From positions 1-59,592 of the forward strand of contig CATABD010000006.1 of NCBI GenBank assembly GCA_949494735.1: 59,592 nt of DNA. The letters run 5' to 3'. Below the pieces are notes generated by a model. The model searched no databases, was not told where the DNA came from, and saw nothing but the letters and a program-made list of their open reading frames with translations. Both the position numbers and the translations under genes were made by a program. The DNA comes from an uncultured Oscillospiraceae bacterium (GTDB lineage: Bacteria > Bacillota > Clostridia > Oscillospirales > Oscillospiraceae). This document shows, one piece after another, positions 48,017 through 55,181 of the stretch (positions within the stretch are counted from its first letter, which is position 1; each line of letters starts with the position of its first letter).

Positions 48017-49495
48017 ATGACCGAAACGATTTACACACTTTTTGAGGCCATTGCCGCAAGTCACCGGGACGAAACCGCAATTATTGAAAACAATCGGACA
48101 ATGACTTTTGGGGAACTGTCCAATCTGGTGGATGTGATTGCCAGCAGCTTCCCAGCGGAAGTCTACAGCGTTGGCATCGTGATGAACCACCGGGCCGAGA
48201 TGATCGCCTCCATGCTGGCGGCGTTGAAACGGGGAGCGCGGTATGTCCCGGCGGAACCCAACTTCCCCACTGGCAGAATCCGCTTTATGATGGAGGAAGC
48301 AGAGGCCGATTTCATTCTGACCGAGAAAGAGCATGAGAACAAGTTGGACGGCTTTCCAACCCGACTGCTGGACTGCGAGATCTGCGGCATGGAACAGCCC
48401 GCCCCGTCCAGCGGAGACAGTCAGACCCCGGAACGGCCTGCCTATGTTCTCTATACCTCTGGCACCACGGGACGGCCCAAAGGGGTCTGCGTAACCAACA
48501 GGAACATCTGTCACTATGTTCGGGCCTTTGGCGCGGAATTTCACCCCGGCCCCGGCGACATCATGCTGCAATACTCCGTCTGTTCCTTTGACATCTTCGT
48601 GGAGGAAGTTTTTTGCAGCCTGTTGAACGGTGCAGCTCTGGCTATCCCGTCAGATGAGGACAAGCAGGATGTACGATCCCTTATGGCGTTTGTGGCGAAG
48701 CATCATGTGACCATGCTCAGCGGCTTCCCCTATCTCCTGGCAGAGATGAACCATCTGCCGGAAATTCCGTCCTCCCTCCGGCTCTTGATTAGTGGAGGTG
48801 ATGTGCTGCGGGGCGTGTATGTAGACCGTCTGCTGGACAAGGCAGAAGTTTACAACACTTACGGGCCGTCTGAAACGACCGTGTGCGCCTCCTACTATCG
48901 CTGCAACGGCGGGACTGTCCTGGAGGACGGAACCTATCCCATCGGCCACCCGGTCAAGGGGGCGGAAATTCGCGTTTTAGACCAGAATGGACGGGAACTC
49001 CCCGCCGGAGAAACAGGAGAAATCTGCATCTATGGCGGCGGCGTGTCCCTGGGCTATATCGGAGATCGGGAGGAAGAAAACAAGGCGTTTGAGCGTCTGG
49101 CGGAGGGCGTCACGATGTACCGGAGCGGCGACCTGGGATATATCCTCCCTGACGGTAATATCGCGTTCCTCCACCGCAAGGACACGCAGATCATGATTTT
49201 GGGCCGCCGTGTAGAGGTGTCCGAGGTAGAATCCAGGCTCTATCAGTGCAGGAATGTTCAGCAGGCCGTTGTCCGCGCTTTTACGGATGAAGATGGTCTT
49301 TCCTACATGACGGCCTATGTGGTTCCTACCGGTCAGGAGATGAAAGTCTCCGCAGTAAAGCAGGAGCTTGCGGAAAACTTGACGGCCTTTATGATCCCGG
49401 AATTTATTGTGAAGATGCCGCAAATCCCTTTGAATACCAACGGTAAGCCGGATGTATCCAAGCTGCCCGTGGTGATGAAAGCGGGGAATTTCTGA
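48017..49495 (+). CDS. Stand-alone AMP-forming adenylation enzyme (NRPS A-domain type)
   Basis: The ATG after CAGGAGGAA gives 492 aa. ANL-superfamily cores are complete: LYTSGTTGRPKGVCVT (P-loop), YNTYGPSETTV, GEICIYGGGVSLGY, MYRSGDLGY, FLHRKDTQIMILGRRVEVSEVE, and the C-terminal Lys in NTNGKPDVSKLP. The length and motifs are those of amino-acid adenylation domains or DltA, but no carrier or condensation domain is attached or nearby. It would activate an amino or aryl acid with ATP. The product may be passed to a free carrier or to the GNAT enzyme, whose start overlaps its stop. Substrate not predictable by eye. Confidence 0.92.
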   Translation: MTETIYTLFEAIAASHRDETAIIENNRTMTFGELSNLVDVIASSFPAEVYSVGIVMNHRAEMIASMLAALKRGARYVPAEPNFPTGRIRFMMEEAEADFILTEKEHENKLDGFPTRLLDCEICGMEQPAPSSGDSQTPERPAYVLYTSGTTGRPKGVCVTNRNICHYVRAFGAEFHPGPGDIMLQYSVCSFDIFVEEVFCSLLNGAALAIPSDEDKQDVRSLMAFVAKHHVTMLSGFPYLLAEMNHLPEIPSSLRLLISGGDVLRGVYVDRLLDKAEVYNTYGPSETTVCASYYRCNGGTVLEDGTYPIGHPVKGAEIRVLDQNGRELPAGETGEICIYGGGVSLGYIGDREEENKAFERLAEGVTMYRSGDLGYILPDGNIAFLHRKDTQIMILGRRVEVSEVESRLYQCRNVQQAVVRAFTDEDGLSYMTAYVVPTGQEMKVSAVKQELAENLTAFMIPEFIVKMPQIPLNTNGKPDVSKLPVVMKAGNF

Positions 49496-49977
49496 TGGAT
49501 ATTGAGATACGCAGGGCAGAACTGTCCGATTTGGAGCTGCTGATAGAGTGGCGAATGACGGTTCTGCGTGAAGTGTTCTCTGCTCCAACTGACGATCCCA
49601 TGACGGAGTTGGAGCAGGAAAACCGGCGTTACTACCAGCGCGCCTTACCGGCTTGGGATCATATCGCTTGCTTTGTCTACACCGGACAGGAAGTCATTGG
49701 CTGCGGGGGTATCTGCTTTTATCAGGAGATGCCATCGCCGGACAATCCCCAAGGCGGTTGTGCCTACTTGATGAACATTTACACCGCGCCCCTGTTTCGC
49801 GGGCAGGGCGTAGGTCAAAAAACCGTCCGCTGGCTCATAGAGCGGGCAAAGGAGCGGGGCATTACAAAGATTTATCTGGAAGCATCAGCGGCAGGAAAAA
49901 GTTTATACAAAGATATGGGCTTTTCCGAAATGGAAGATTACATGAAATTGGAGGCGGAGACATGGAACCTGTTGTAA
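49495..49977 (+). CDS. GNAT-family N-acetyltransferase
   Basis: The 160-aa protein has the acetyl-CoA-binding motif A pattern LMNIYTAPLFRGQGVGQKTVRWLIE (RGQGVG loop) and motif B IYLEASAAGKSLYKDMGF, so it should be active. The start overlaps the adenylation gene stop (TGATG), and its own end overlaps the radical SAM start by 16 bp, so all are translationally coupled. The acceptor is unknown. The context suggests a small molecule activated or carried by the preceding enzymes. Confidence 0.9.
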   Translation: MDIEIRRAELSDLELLIEWRMTVLREVFSAPTDDPMTELEQENRRYYQRALPAWDHIACFVYTGQEVIGCGGICFYQEMPSPDNPQGGCAYLMNIYTAPLFRGQGVGQKTVRWLIERAKERGITKIYLEASAAGKSLYKDMGFSEMEDYMKLEAETWNLL

Positions 49978-50085
49978 AACTCATTGATGTAAAGGGCATT
50001 TTGACAAAATCAAACCTCCCTGTCAGCGATTATTCTGTCAATCCTTATACCGGCTGCACCCACGCCTGCAAATACTGCTATCGAC
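49962..50085 (+). pseudogene. Radical SAM protein, first ~41 codons only
   Basis: The ATG after GGAGGCGG begins VVKLIDVKGILTKSNLPV and includes the radical SAM cluster motif C-T-H-A-C-K-Y-C-Y (CX3CX2C). Sequence similarity ends right after KYCY, where the trbL-like frame takes over; a stop follows at 50106. The start is like that of the radical SAM proteins found as a mobile pair with a GNAT/MarR-type neighbourhood on Firmicutes elements. The full enzyme would be ~290 aa. The fragment is not functional. Confidence 0.85.
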
Positions 50086-50694
50086 AGGAACAATCTCCAC
50101 GATTTTGAGACCTTCGCCATCTTCAAGTGGATCGTCAAGACCTTTGTGGCCGTCTATCTGGTGTCCCACACATTTGACATCACCATGGCTATCTTTGAGA
50201 TGGGTCAGTCGGTGGTCCAGCGCAGCGCGGGCATCATCACCGGCAGCACCAGCGTGGACTTTGCCGCCGCCCTGGGGGATGTGTCCGCTCAGTTGGACGC
50301 CATGGGCATCGGGGAGCTGTTTGGGCTGCTGGTGGAGACCATGCTGCTGAAGATCACCATGCCCATCCTGTCCCTGTGCGTCATGCTGGTGCTCATTGGC
50401 CGCATGATCGAAATCTACATCTACTGCTCCGTGGGGGCCATCCCCTTCGCCACCATGACCAACCGGGAATGGGGGCAGATGGGCCAAAACTATCTGCGCG
50501 GTCTTGTGGCCCTGGGGCTGCAAGGCTTTTTTATTATGATCTGCGTGGCGATTTACGCCGTGCTGGTGGGGCAGATCGGGAGCGGGGGCAACCTTCACGC
50601 CTCCATCTGGCAGTGCGCCGGGTATACGGTTCTGCTGTGCTTCTCCCTGTTCAAAACCGGCGCGGTGAGCAAATCTATCCTAAACGCCCACTAA
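50086..50694 (+). pseudogene. TrbL/VirB6-like channel protein, 5' part missing
   Basis: The open frame from 50086 begins in mid-domain with NNLHDFETFAIFKWIVKTFV. It contains about five membrane segments (VAVYLVSHTFDITMAIFEMG, LLKITMPILSLCVMLVLIG, YCSVGAIPFATM, FFIMICVAIYAVLVG, YTVLLCFSLF). Related proteins are ~285 aa, so some 80 N-terminal residues with the first membrane segments are missing. VirB6-like proteins form the inner-membrane part of the type IV channel. An internal GTG (50146) exists but has no good ribosome binding site. Transfer through this channel is probably impaired. Confidence 0.87.
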
Positions 50695-50715
50695 AATAAC
50701 GATTGGAGGAAGAAC

Positions 50716-51183
50716 ATGAACGAAACTATGACCCAGAACACCCAGGAACAGGTCCCCCTTCTGCCCAACATGAGCGCCAGGGTCTACCCTGTGCAGGACC
50801 CCAAACAGGAGAAGGGCAGCATCCTGGCAAATGCCAGCGTTGACCTGGGCGGCTGTTTTGCCGTCACCGGCATCAAGATCGTGGAGGGCAAGGACGGCCC
50901 GTTCGTCGCCATGCCCCAGCGGATGGGCCGGGACAAGAAATACCGGGATGTCTGCTTTCCCACCACGGCGGCAATGCGCGAGGCGATCAATTCCGTCGTC
51001 ATGGACGCCTACCGGGGTGAGCTGGAGCAGCAGGCCGTCCGCGCGGCCCAGGCGGTGGAGCGGCTTTCCGGGCGGAACGCGGAAAAGCCCTCTTTGCGTC
51101 GAGAGCTACAGAACGCGGCCAGGGAAGTGGCGGCGCGGCCCGCCCCGGCTGTGACCAGGGATATGGACCGGGGCGCGCGGTGA
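50716..51183 (+). CDS. SpoVG-domain protein with KPS tail
   Basis: The 155-aa protein follows TTGGAGGAAG. Residues about 18-95 match SpoVG (MSARVYPVQ, SILANASVDLGGCFAVTGIKIVEGKDGPFVAMPQR, YRDVCFPTTAAMREAI, in sections). SpoVG is an RNA/DNA-binding regulator. The usual protein is ~95 aa; here a C-terminal ~60-residue extension carries KPSLRRELQNAAREVAARPAP and a basic end (from 51085). Such SpoVG-like proteins are common on Firmicutes conjugative elements, perhaps controlling transfer or recipient gene expression. It follows the trbL fragment by 21 bp. Confidence 0.88.
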   Translation: MNETMTQNTQEQVPLLPNMSARVYPVQDPKQEKGSILANASVDLGGCFAVTGIKIVEGKDGPFVAMPQRMGRDKKYRDVCFPTTAAMREAINSVVMDAYRGELEQQAVRAAQAVERLSGRNAEKPSLRRELQNAAREVAARPAPAVTRDMDRGAR

Positions 51184-51616
51184 TATGCTGTCCCTGGTCC
51201 CTGTTTCCCTAAAGACCGCAAACACCTTTGTCGCCGCCCACTACCGCCGCGTCGGGGCGAAATCCGCCCCATTCCGTTTCCCGTTAACGCGGAAAACTCC
51301 ATTCTGCTCCTTTGCCCCTCCTTTTCCAACCGCAAACGCTGCGCTGGTTTGCGGTTGGATTCCTATTTCGTGGGGCAATCGGGTTGGGATGGCGCGTGCG
51401 GAACCTGTTGGCGGTTGGGGCCCCCACGCAAGCCCAGCAAAGCGGGTTGCGTGGGGAGAGGAGGCGCAGCGAAATGAGCTCGCTTTGGCCGCAGGCCGAA
51501 GCGAGAGATATGAAGCTTGCGACGACGAGGACCGGCAAACGCTGTCCCGCTGTGGACCTCTGCCCGCCCCAAATGAAGCTGCGCTATGAAAAACAACTAT
51601 GAGAAAGGGGTATGCA
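51184..51616. other. Structured non-coding region with three strong hairpins
   Basis: No convincing gene is present; the open frames here have no ribosome binding site. Three strong stems follow one another: CCAACCGCAAAC/GTTTGCGGTTGG (51326-51358, 12 bp perfect), CCCCACGCAA/TTGCGTGGGG (51422-51456, 10 bp perfect) and CTCGCTTTGGCC/GGCCGAAGCGAG (51479-51505, 12 bp, one G-U). There is no U-run, so they do not look like plain terminators. A structured RNA or a DNA-protein site (for example a transfer or partition site) is possible. Confidence 0.65.
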
Positions 51617-52435
51617 ATGGATTATGAGCAGTTGAACCAGGCGCTGTACGACAAGATGACAGCGGAGCAGGAGCGATATAAGCACGGGCTGTTAGGCATG
51701 ACCTCTGAGGAAGTGCTGACCCACGCCTATGAGTACGCCATGCGGGAGGACATTTTGGCGGAGATGGAGGCGCTGGACCTTCCCGCAGACCAGACGGCGG
51801 CGCTGCTGGCTTCAGATTCCCCACTGGCGGATGTATATCGGGAGTGGGGCAAGGTAGAGACCCACCACATGGAGGACATTCGGGATGTGATTGAGAACTG
51901 GGCGGACAGTGTGCTGGAAAGCCAGCGGGCGGACACCCGTGCCATCCCGCTCTATCAGGAAAATGCCGGATACGCGCGGGAGCACGGTGAGCTTGACACA
52001 TTCCGGGCCTCCCACAAGGCCAACATCGCCTGCCGGGACGCCATTGAAGCGGCTATCCGGGAGGGCTTTGACGGGATGCAGCTTTCCCGCGATGTCGCAA
52101 CGGGTGTGCTGGCGCAGTTCGGCCCAGAACGTGTGGCCCATGTACTGGCCGCTACTCTTTTGGATAAGACCTGGGATAAACGGTTTTCCGATAAAAATAT
52201 ATCCTGGGCCGTTTCAGTCCCCATGTTCGACACCGGGAACCGCCGCTATGACTACGCGATCAACAGCCATTCCGCCGTTCTGGATGGATTCGTTGGGCTG
52301 GCCCGGAAGGAAATGGACGCGGCGCGGGAGCAGCCGGAGCAGTCTGTGAAAAAGCCCTCCATCAAGGGGCAGTTGGCGGCGAAGCCCGTCCCCGGCGAAC
52401 GGCCCGCCAAACCCAAGGACAAGGATGTGCGTTGA
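51617..52435 (+). CDS. DUF3848/DUF3849 protein with KPS tail
   Basis: The ATG after AAAGGGG gives 272 aa. The N-terminal ~110 residues follow the DUF3848 helical pattern (LYDKMTAEQERYKHGLLGM, EVLTHAYEYAMREDILAEME). The next ~110 match DUF3849 (HKANIACRDAIEAAIREGFDG, FGPERVAHVLAATLLDKTWD). The last 27 residues are the shared tail KPSIKGQLAAKPVPGERP with a Lys/Asp end (from 52352). These two domains are usual in Firmicutes conjugative elements, function unknown. It overlaps the next gene start (TGATG type junction), forming a run of three coupled genes with near-identical tails. Confidence 0.82.
   Translation: MDYEQLNQALYDKMTAEQERYKHGLLGMTSEEVLTHAYEYAMREDILAEMEALDLPADQTAALLASDSPLADVYREWGKVETHHMEDIRDVIENWADSVLESQRADTRAIPLYQENAGYAREHGELDTFRASHKANIACRDAIEAAIREGFDGMQLSRDVATGVLAQFGPERVAHVLAATLLDKTWDKRFSDKNISWAVSVPMFDTGNRRYDYAINSHSAVLDGFVGLARKEMDAAREQPEQSVKKPSIKGQLAAKPVPGERPAKPKDKDVR
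52352..52435 (+). repeat. Tail-coding repeat, copy 1
   Basis: The 3' end of this gene encodes KPSIKGQLAAKPVPG and is similar at DNA level to 53650-53738 and 54672-54761 (shared AAGCCCTCCATCAAGGGGCA-type start). Confidence 0.8.
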
Positions 52436-53736
52436 TGGATATGGAAAAAAGCCGTCAGCAGTTGATAGACCGCCTGACGGAGAATTATGCCGACTACCGC
52501 GCGGAGCTGCTGCTGAAGGACCGCCAGGAGCTGATCGACGGCGCTGACCGGATCGCCAAAACAGCGGAGGTATTTCAGTATTTCACACAGCACCACCCCA
52601 CGGAGCCGGAGGTGGCCTATTTTCTCCAGTTCCAAAACCCACTGGAGGTTGCCGCAGACCACTGGGCAAGCTGCGAGTTTGAGCTGGACGCCCTGGGCGC
52701 GGTGATGGCCGATACAGCGGATAAGGCGGAGGACCTGACCCTCTATCCGCTGGCGGCGGACGCCCCGGAGCGCAAGCCGGACGGCCTGCAAAAATTTGTG
52801 GATGTAGACCTGGAAACCATTCTCCCGCAGATCATGGCACAGAAAACGGCGTTTCATCAAAAGGATCTGAGCTACGCGCTGGACGCGATGCGCCAAGGCA
52901 TTGCCACAGATGACCCCGCCAAGCGGAATTTCGTGGTGATTTTCCGGGAGAACGGCGTGGATTCTTTGAATGAGCGGGATATGTTTATCGCCGGGACGCG
53001 CGGCTATAACCTTTGCCAATACTACCACCGTCACACCAGGGAGCCGGTTCTGGCCTATTCGGTGGAGCTGACCGGGGACGGGTCAAACGGCTTGCGCGGC
53101 AATCTCTATCAGCAGGATCAACACCAGATGGCTGTGTTCGCGGAGCGTACCGCCTCCCCCTATACCCATGTGGCGGTCACATTTTACAGCGGGAAAACGG
53201 TTCGTGTGCCGGAAAAAGAGTACAATTACGAAACAATTCCCAACTTAAAATATCACTACGGCGATATTCTGGATACCCGGAACGAGGCGGACGATGAGAG
53301 CGTGGTGCAGGGTGCGCTCCATCGGGAGCATGAGCGGAGGGAGCGGATACCCAGGGGCCATATCGCCGTCCATGTGCAGGAGCTGGAAGAAGCCCGCATC
53401 CAGACGGAGGCGGACCGTCTCGCCGCCGCTTTGCAAAGTATGACCGAGCCGAACACGCCGGACAAGACCCATTTCATGGCCGAGGTGTCCCCCTATTTTC
53501 TGCCCCTGGCCTCTCAGGACGATATGTACCGGCTCTTTGAAAAGGTGCGGGAACAGGTGAAGCAACCCATGTATATCGCCCAGGCGGAGGGCAAACAGGG
53601 CCAGTATTTTTTCATGCGGCGGGAGGAACGCGCCCAGGAGCAGACGTCCAAGCCCTCCATTAAGGGGCAGTTGGCGGCTAAACCTGTCCTTGGCGACCAG
53701 CCCGCTGCGAAAACGAAAAGTCGGGAGGTGAGATGA
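52435..53736 (+). CDS. DUF3848-like two-part protein with KPS tail
   Basis: The 433-aa protein starts at the ATG overlapping the previous stop. The N-terminal ~100 residues are DUF3848-like helices (LIDRLTENYADYRAELLLKD, VAYFLQFQNPLEVAADHW). The middle, ~150-370, is alpha/beta with no motif I know (FVVIFRENGVDSLNERDMFIAGTRGYNL, HVAVTFYSGKTVRVPEKEYNYET). The C-terminal 28 residues are KPSIKGQLAAKPVLGDQPAA and a basic end. Function unknown. The middle contains a strand-rich part resembling the YodL-type layout of the next gene but not clearly homologous. Confidence 0.77.
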   Translation: MDMEKSRQQLIDRLTENYADYRAELLLKDRQELIDGADRIAKTAEVFQYFTQHHPTEPEVAYFLQFQNPLEVAADHWASCEFELDALGAVMADTADKAEDLTLYPLAADAPERKPDGLQKFVDVDLETILPQIMAQKTAFHQKDLSYALDAMRQGIATDDPAKRNFVVIFRENGVDSLNERDMFIAGTRGYNLCQYYHRHTREPVLAYSVELTGDGSNGLRGNLYQQDQHQMAVFAERTASPYTHVAVTFYSGKTVRVPEKEYNYETIPNLKYHYGDILDTRNEADDESVVQGALHREHERRERIPRGHIAVHVQELEEARIQTEADRLAAALQSMTEPNTPDKTHFMAEVSPYFLPLASQDDMYRLFEKVREQVKQPMYIAQAEGKQGQYFFMRREERAQEQTSKPSIKGQLAAKPVLGDQPAAKTKSREVR

Positions 53737-53738
53737 TG
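53650..53738 (+). repeat. Tail-coding repeat plus ribosome binding site, copy 2
   Basis: About 80% identical to 54672-54761. The similarity includes the coding tail, the stop and the TCGGGAGGTGAGAT ribosome binding site of the next gene. Confidence 0.85.
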
Positions 53739-54758
53739 AGCGGTCAGCCAAAAAACAAATTGTATCTGGTCAACGGCAGGGTGTATCTCCATCTCATGGA
53801 CAATGCTGAAGATTTCGGTTATACGCTCTATGATAAAGAGACCATGCGCCTGATCCATTATGGGCAGGTGGATATAAGCGCCGTCCGTAAACAGCCCGCG
53901 CAAGGCATCTTTGACGCCGCCCGATGTGCCGTATTTGAGGACTATGGTATTAACGCGGTCACTGTAGAGACGGTTCCTATGGATATGTTCCAAAAGCTGC
54001 TGAATGCCCAGCTTGACCCGCCCCTGGACGAGTACCCCATGCCGGACCGCAACTGTACCATGGCCGACGTTGCGTGTACGGGCTACTTGAAGGACGGTCT
54101 GCTCCCGGTGTCGGATGATATCGCCAAGGACCTGTCCCGCCGGGGGTTTGCAATCTATGAGGTGGATGACCATGGGGACGTAAAGGGTCCCGTGGATGTC
54201 AATTCGTCCCACCACAGTTTATTTGCCGTGTCCAAAGCAGGCTGGCAGAACAGCCATGCGTTTCAGGAGGCTGTGGCGGACCGGATGAACCATCAGAAGG
54301 AGCGGGAATTGGCATTCCGCTGTCAGACACAGGACTGCTATGCCATTTATCAGCTCAACCACCATGACCCCGACCTGAGATTCATTCGGTACGAACCGCT
54401 GGAAAACCTGCAACAGCAGGGACAGCGGCCACAGCGGGATAACTATGAGCTGGTCTACACCGCCCAGCTTCCGGAGGGGACCGGGCTGAATGCCCTTTGG
54501 ACCAAATTCAACACGGACCATCCGGCAGACTACCGGCACCCGAGTATGTCCGTCAGTGATGTAATCGCGGTGAAAAGGAACGGTGTCGTAACGTGTTACT
54601 ATGTGGATCAATTCAGTTTCGCTGTGCTGGATGACTTTCTCGCCCAACGCCCGCGCCAGACCAATTTGAACAAGCCCTCTATCAAAGAACAGTTGGCGGC
54701 GAAGCCTGTCCCCGGCGACCAGCCCGCCGCGAAAACAAAAAATCGGGAGGTGAGATAA
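53736..54758 (+). CDS. YodL-domain protein with DUF4316-type KPS tail
   Basis: The second of two adjacent ATGs is seven bases after GGGAGG; the protein is 340 aa. The first ~190 residues include a beta-rich region and a DUF-type segment (DRNCTMADVACTGYLKDGLLP). Residues about 205-305 match the YodL domain (QDCYAIYQLNHHDPDLRFIRYE, YELVYTAQLPEGTGLNALWTKFN, RHPSMSVSDVIAV, CYYVDQFSF, in sections). The 28-residue C-terminus is KPSIKEQLAAKPVPGDQPAA and a basic end, likely the DUF4316 region known to accompany YodL and antirestriction domains. Possibly an accessory protein acting in the recipient. Function unproven. Confidence 0.85.
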   Translation: MSGQPKNKLYLVNGRVYLHLMDNAEDFGYTLYDKETMRLIHYGQVDISAVRKQPAQGIFDAARCAVFEDYGINAVTVETVPMDMFQKLLNAQLDPPLDEYPMPDRNCTMADVACTGYLKDGLLPVSDDIAKDLSRRGFAIYEVDDHGDVKGPVDVNSSHHSLFAVSKAGWQNSHAFQEAVADRMNHQKERELAFRCQTQDCYAIYQLNHHDPDLRFIRYEPLENLQQQGQRPQRDNYELVYTAQLPEGTGLNALWTKFNTDHPADYRHPSMSVSDVIAVKRNGVVTCYYVDQFSFAVLDDFLAQRPRQTNLNKPSIKEQLAAKPVPGDQPAAKTKNREVR

Positions 54759-54761
54759 TTG
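54672..54761 (+). repeat. Tail-coding repeat plus ribosome binding site, copy 3
   Basis: Same arrangement as copy 2: tail, AATCGGGAGGTGAGAT and the start of the following gene (prgI). Confidence 0.85.
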
Positions 54762-55181
54762 CCCTTTGTCCCTGTCCCCAAAGACCTGACCCGCGTAAAG
54801 TCCAAGGTGGCGTTCAACCTGACGAAGCGCCAGCTTATCTGTTTCGGCGGCGGCGCTCTGGTGGGCATCCCCACCTACGTCCTCACCCGGGGCCTCCTCG
54901 GCAACGACACGGCGGTGGTGCTGATGATCGGCCTCATGCTGCCCTTCTTCCTGTTCGGTATCTATGAAAAGGACGGGCAGCCCCTGGAAAGGGTGCTGGG
55001 CCACTTCATCCGGGCCCGGTTCCTGGTTCCCCGGACCCGGCCCTACCGCACCGAAAATATGTACGCCGCCCTGGAGCGGCAGAATAAAAATGAAATGGAG
55101 GCAAAAGCGGTTGCAAACAAAGCAGCAAAAAACACAGGCAAAAACCCTGCAAACGGCAAAAAACCGGCACGAGGCAGATAA
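54759..55181 (+). CDS. prgI: PrgI-family (VirB3-like) inner-membrane protein
   Basis: The 140-aa protein starts with TTG, after GGGAGG. The PrgI signature is clear: PKDLTRVKSKVAFNLTKRQLICF followed by two membrane segments (GGGALVGIPTYVL and VVLMIGLMLPFFLFGIY) and the basic HFIRARFLVPRTRPYRTEN. PrgI/VirB3 proteins work with VirB4 at the base of the type IV channel. The C-terminal Asn/Lys/Ala tail overlaps the virB4 start. All residues look intact. Confidence 0.93.
   Translation: MPFVPVPKDLTRVKSKVAFNLTKRQLICFGGGALVGIPTYVLTRGLLGNDTAVVLMIGLMLPFFLFGIYEKDGQPLERVLGHFIRARFLVPRTRPYRTENMYAALERQNKNEMEAKAVANKAAKNTGKNPANGKKPARGR

Larger units (their letters stand above)
45973..50085. mobile_element. 4.1-kb insertion replacing the maff2-trbL junction
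   Basis: The insert begins within maff2 and ends within the trbL-like gene; both lost coding sequence. It carries XRE, TnpV, HxlR, esterase, adenylation enzyme, GNAT and the first 40 codons of a radical SAM protein. TnpV indicates a Tn4451-type origin. No recombinase is left and I see no repeats at the two junctions, so a deletion probably joined this fragment to trbL. Confidence 0.78.

Noticed and set aside
51185-51589. 134-residue open frame in the gap before the DUF3849 gene
   Set aside because: No ribosome binding site and it reads straight through three hairpins; low-complexity translation. Treated as non-coding.
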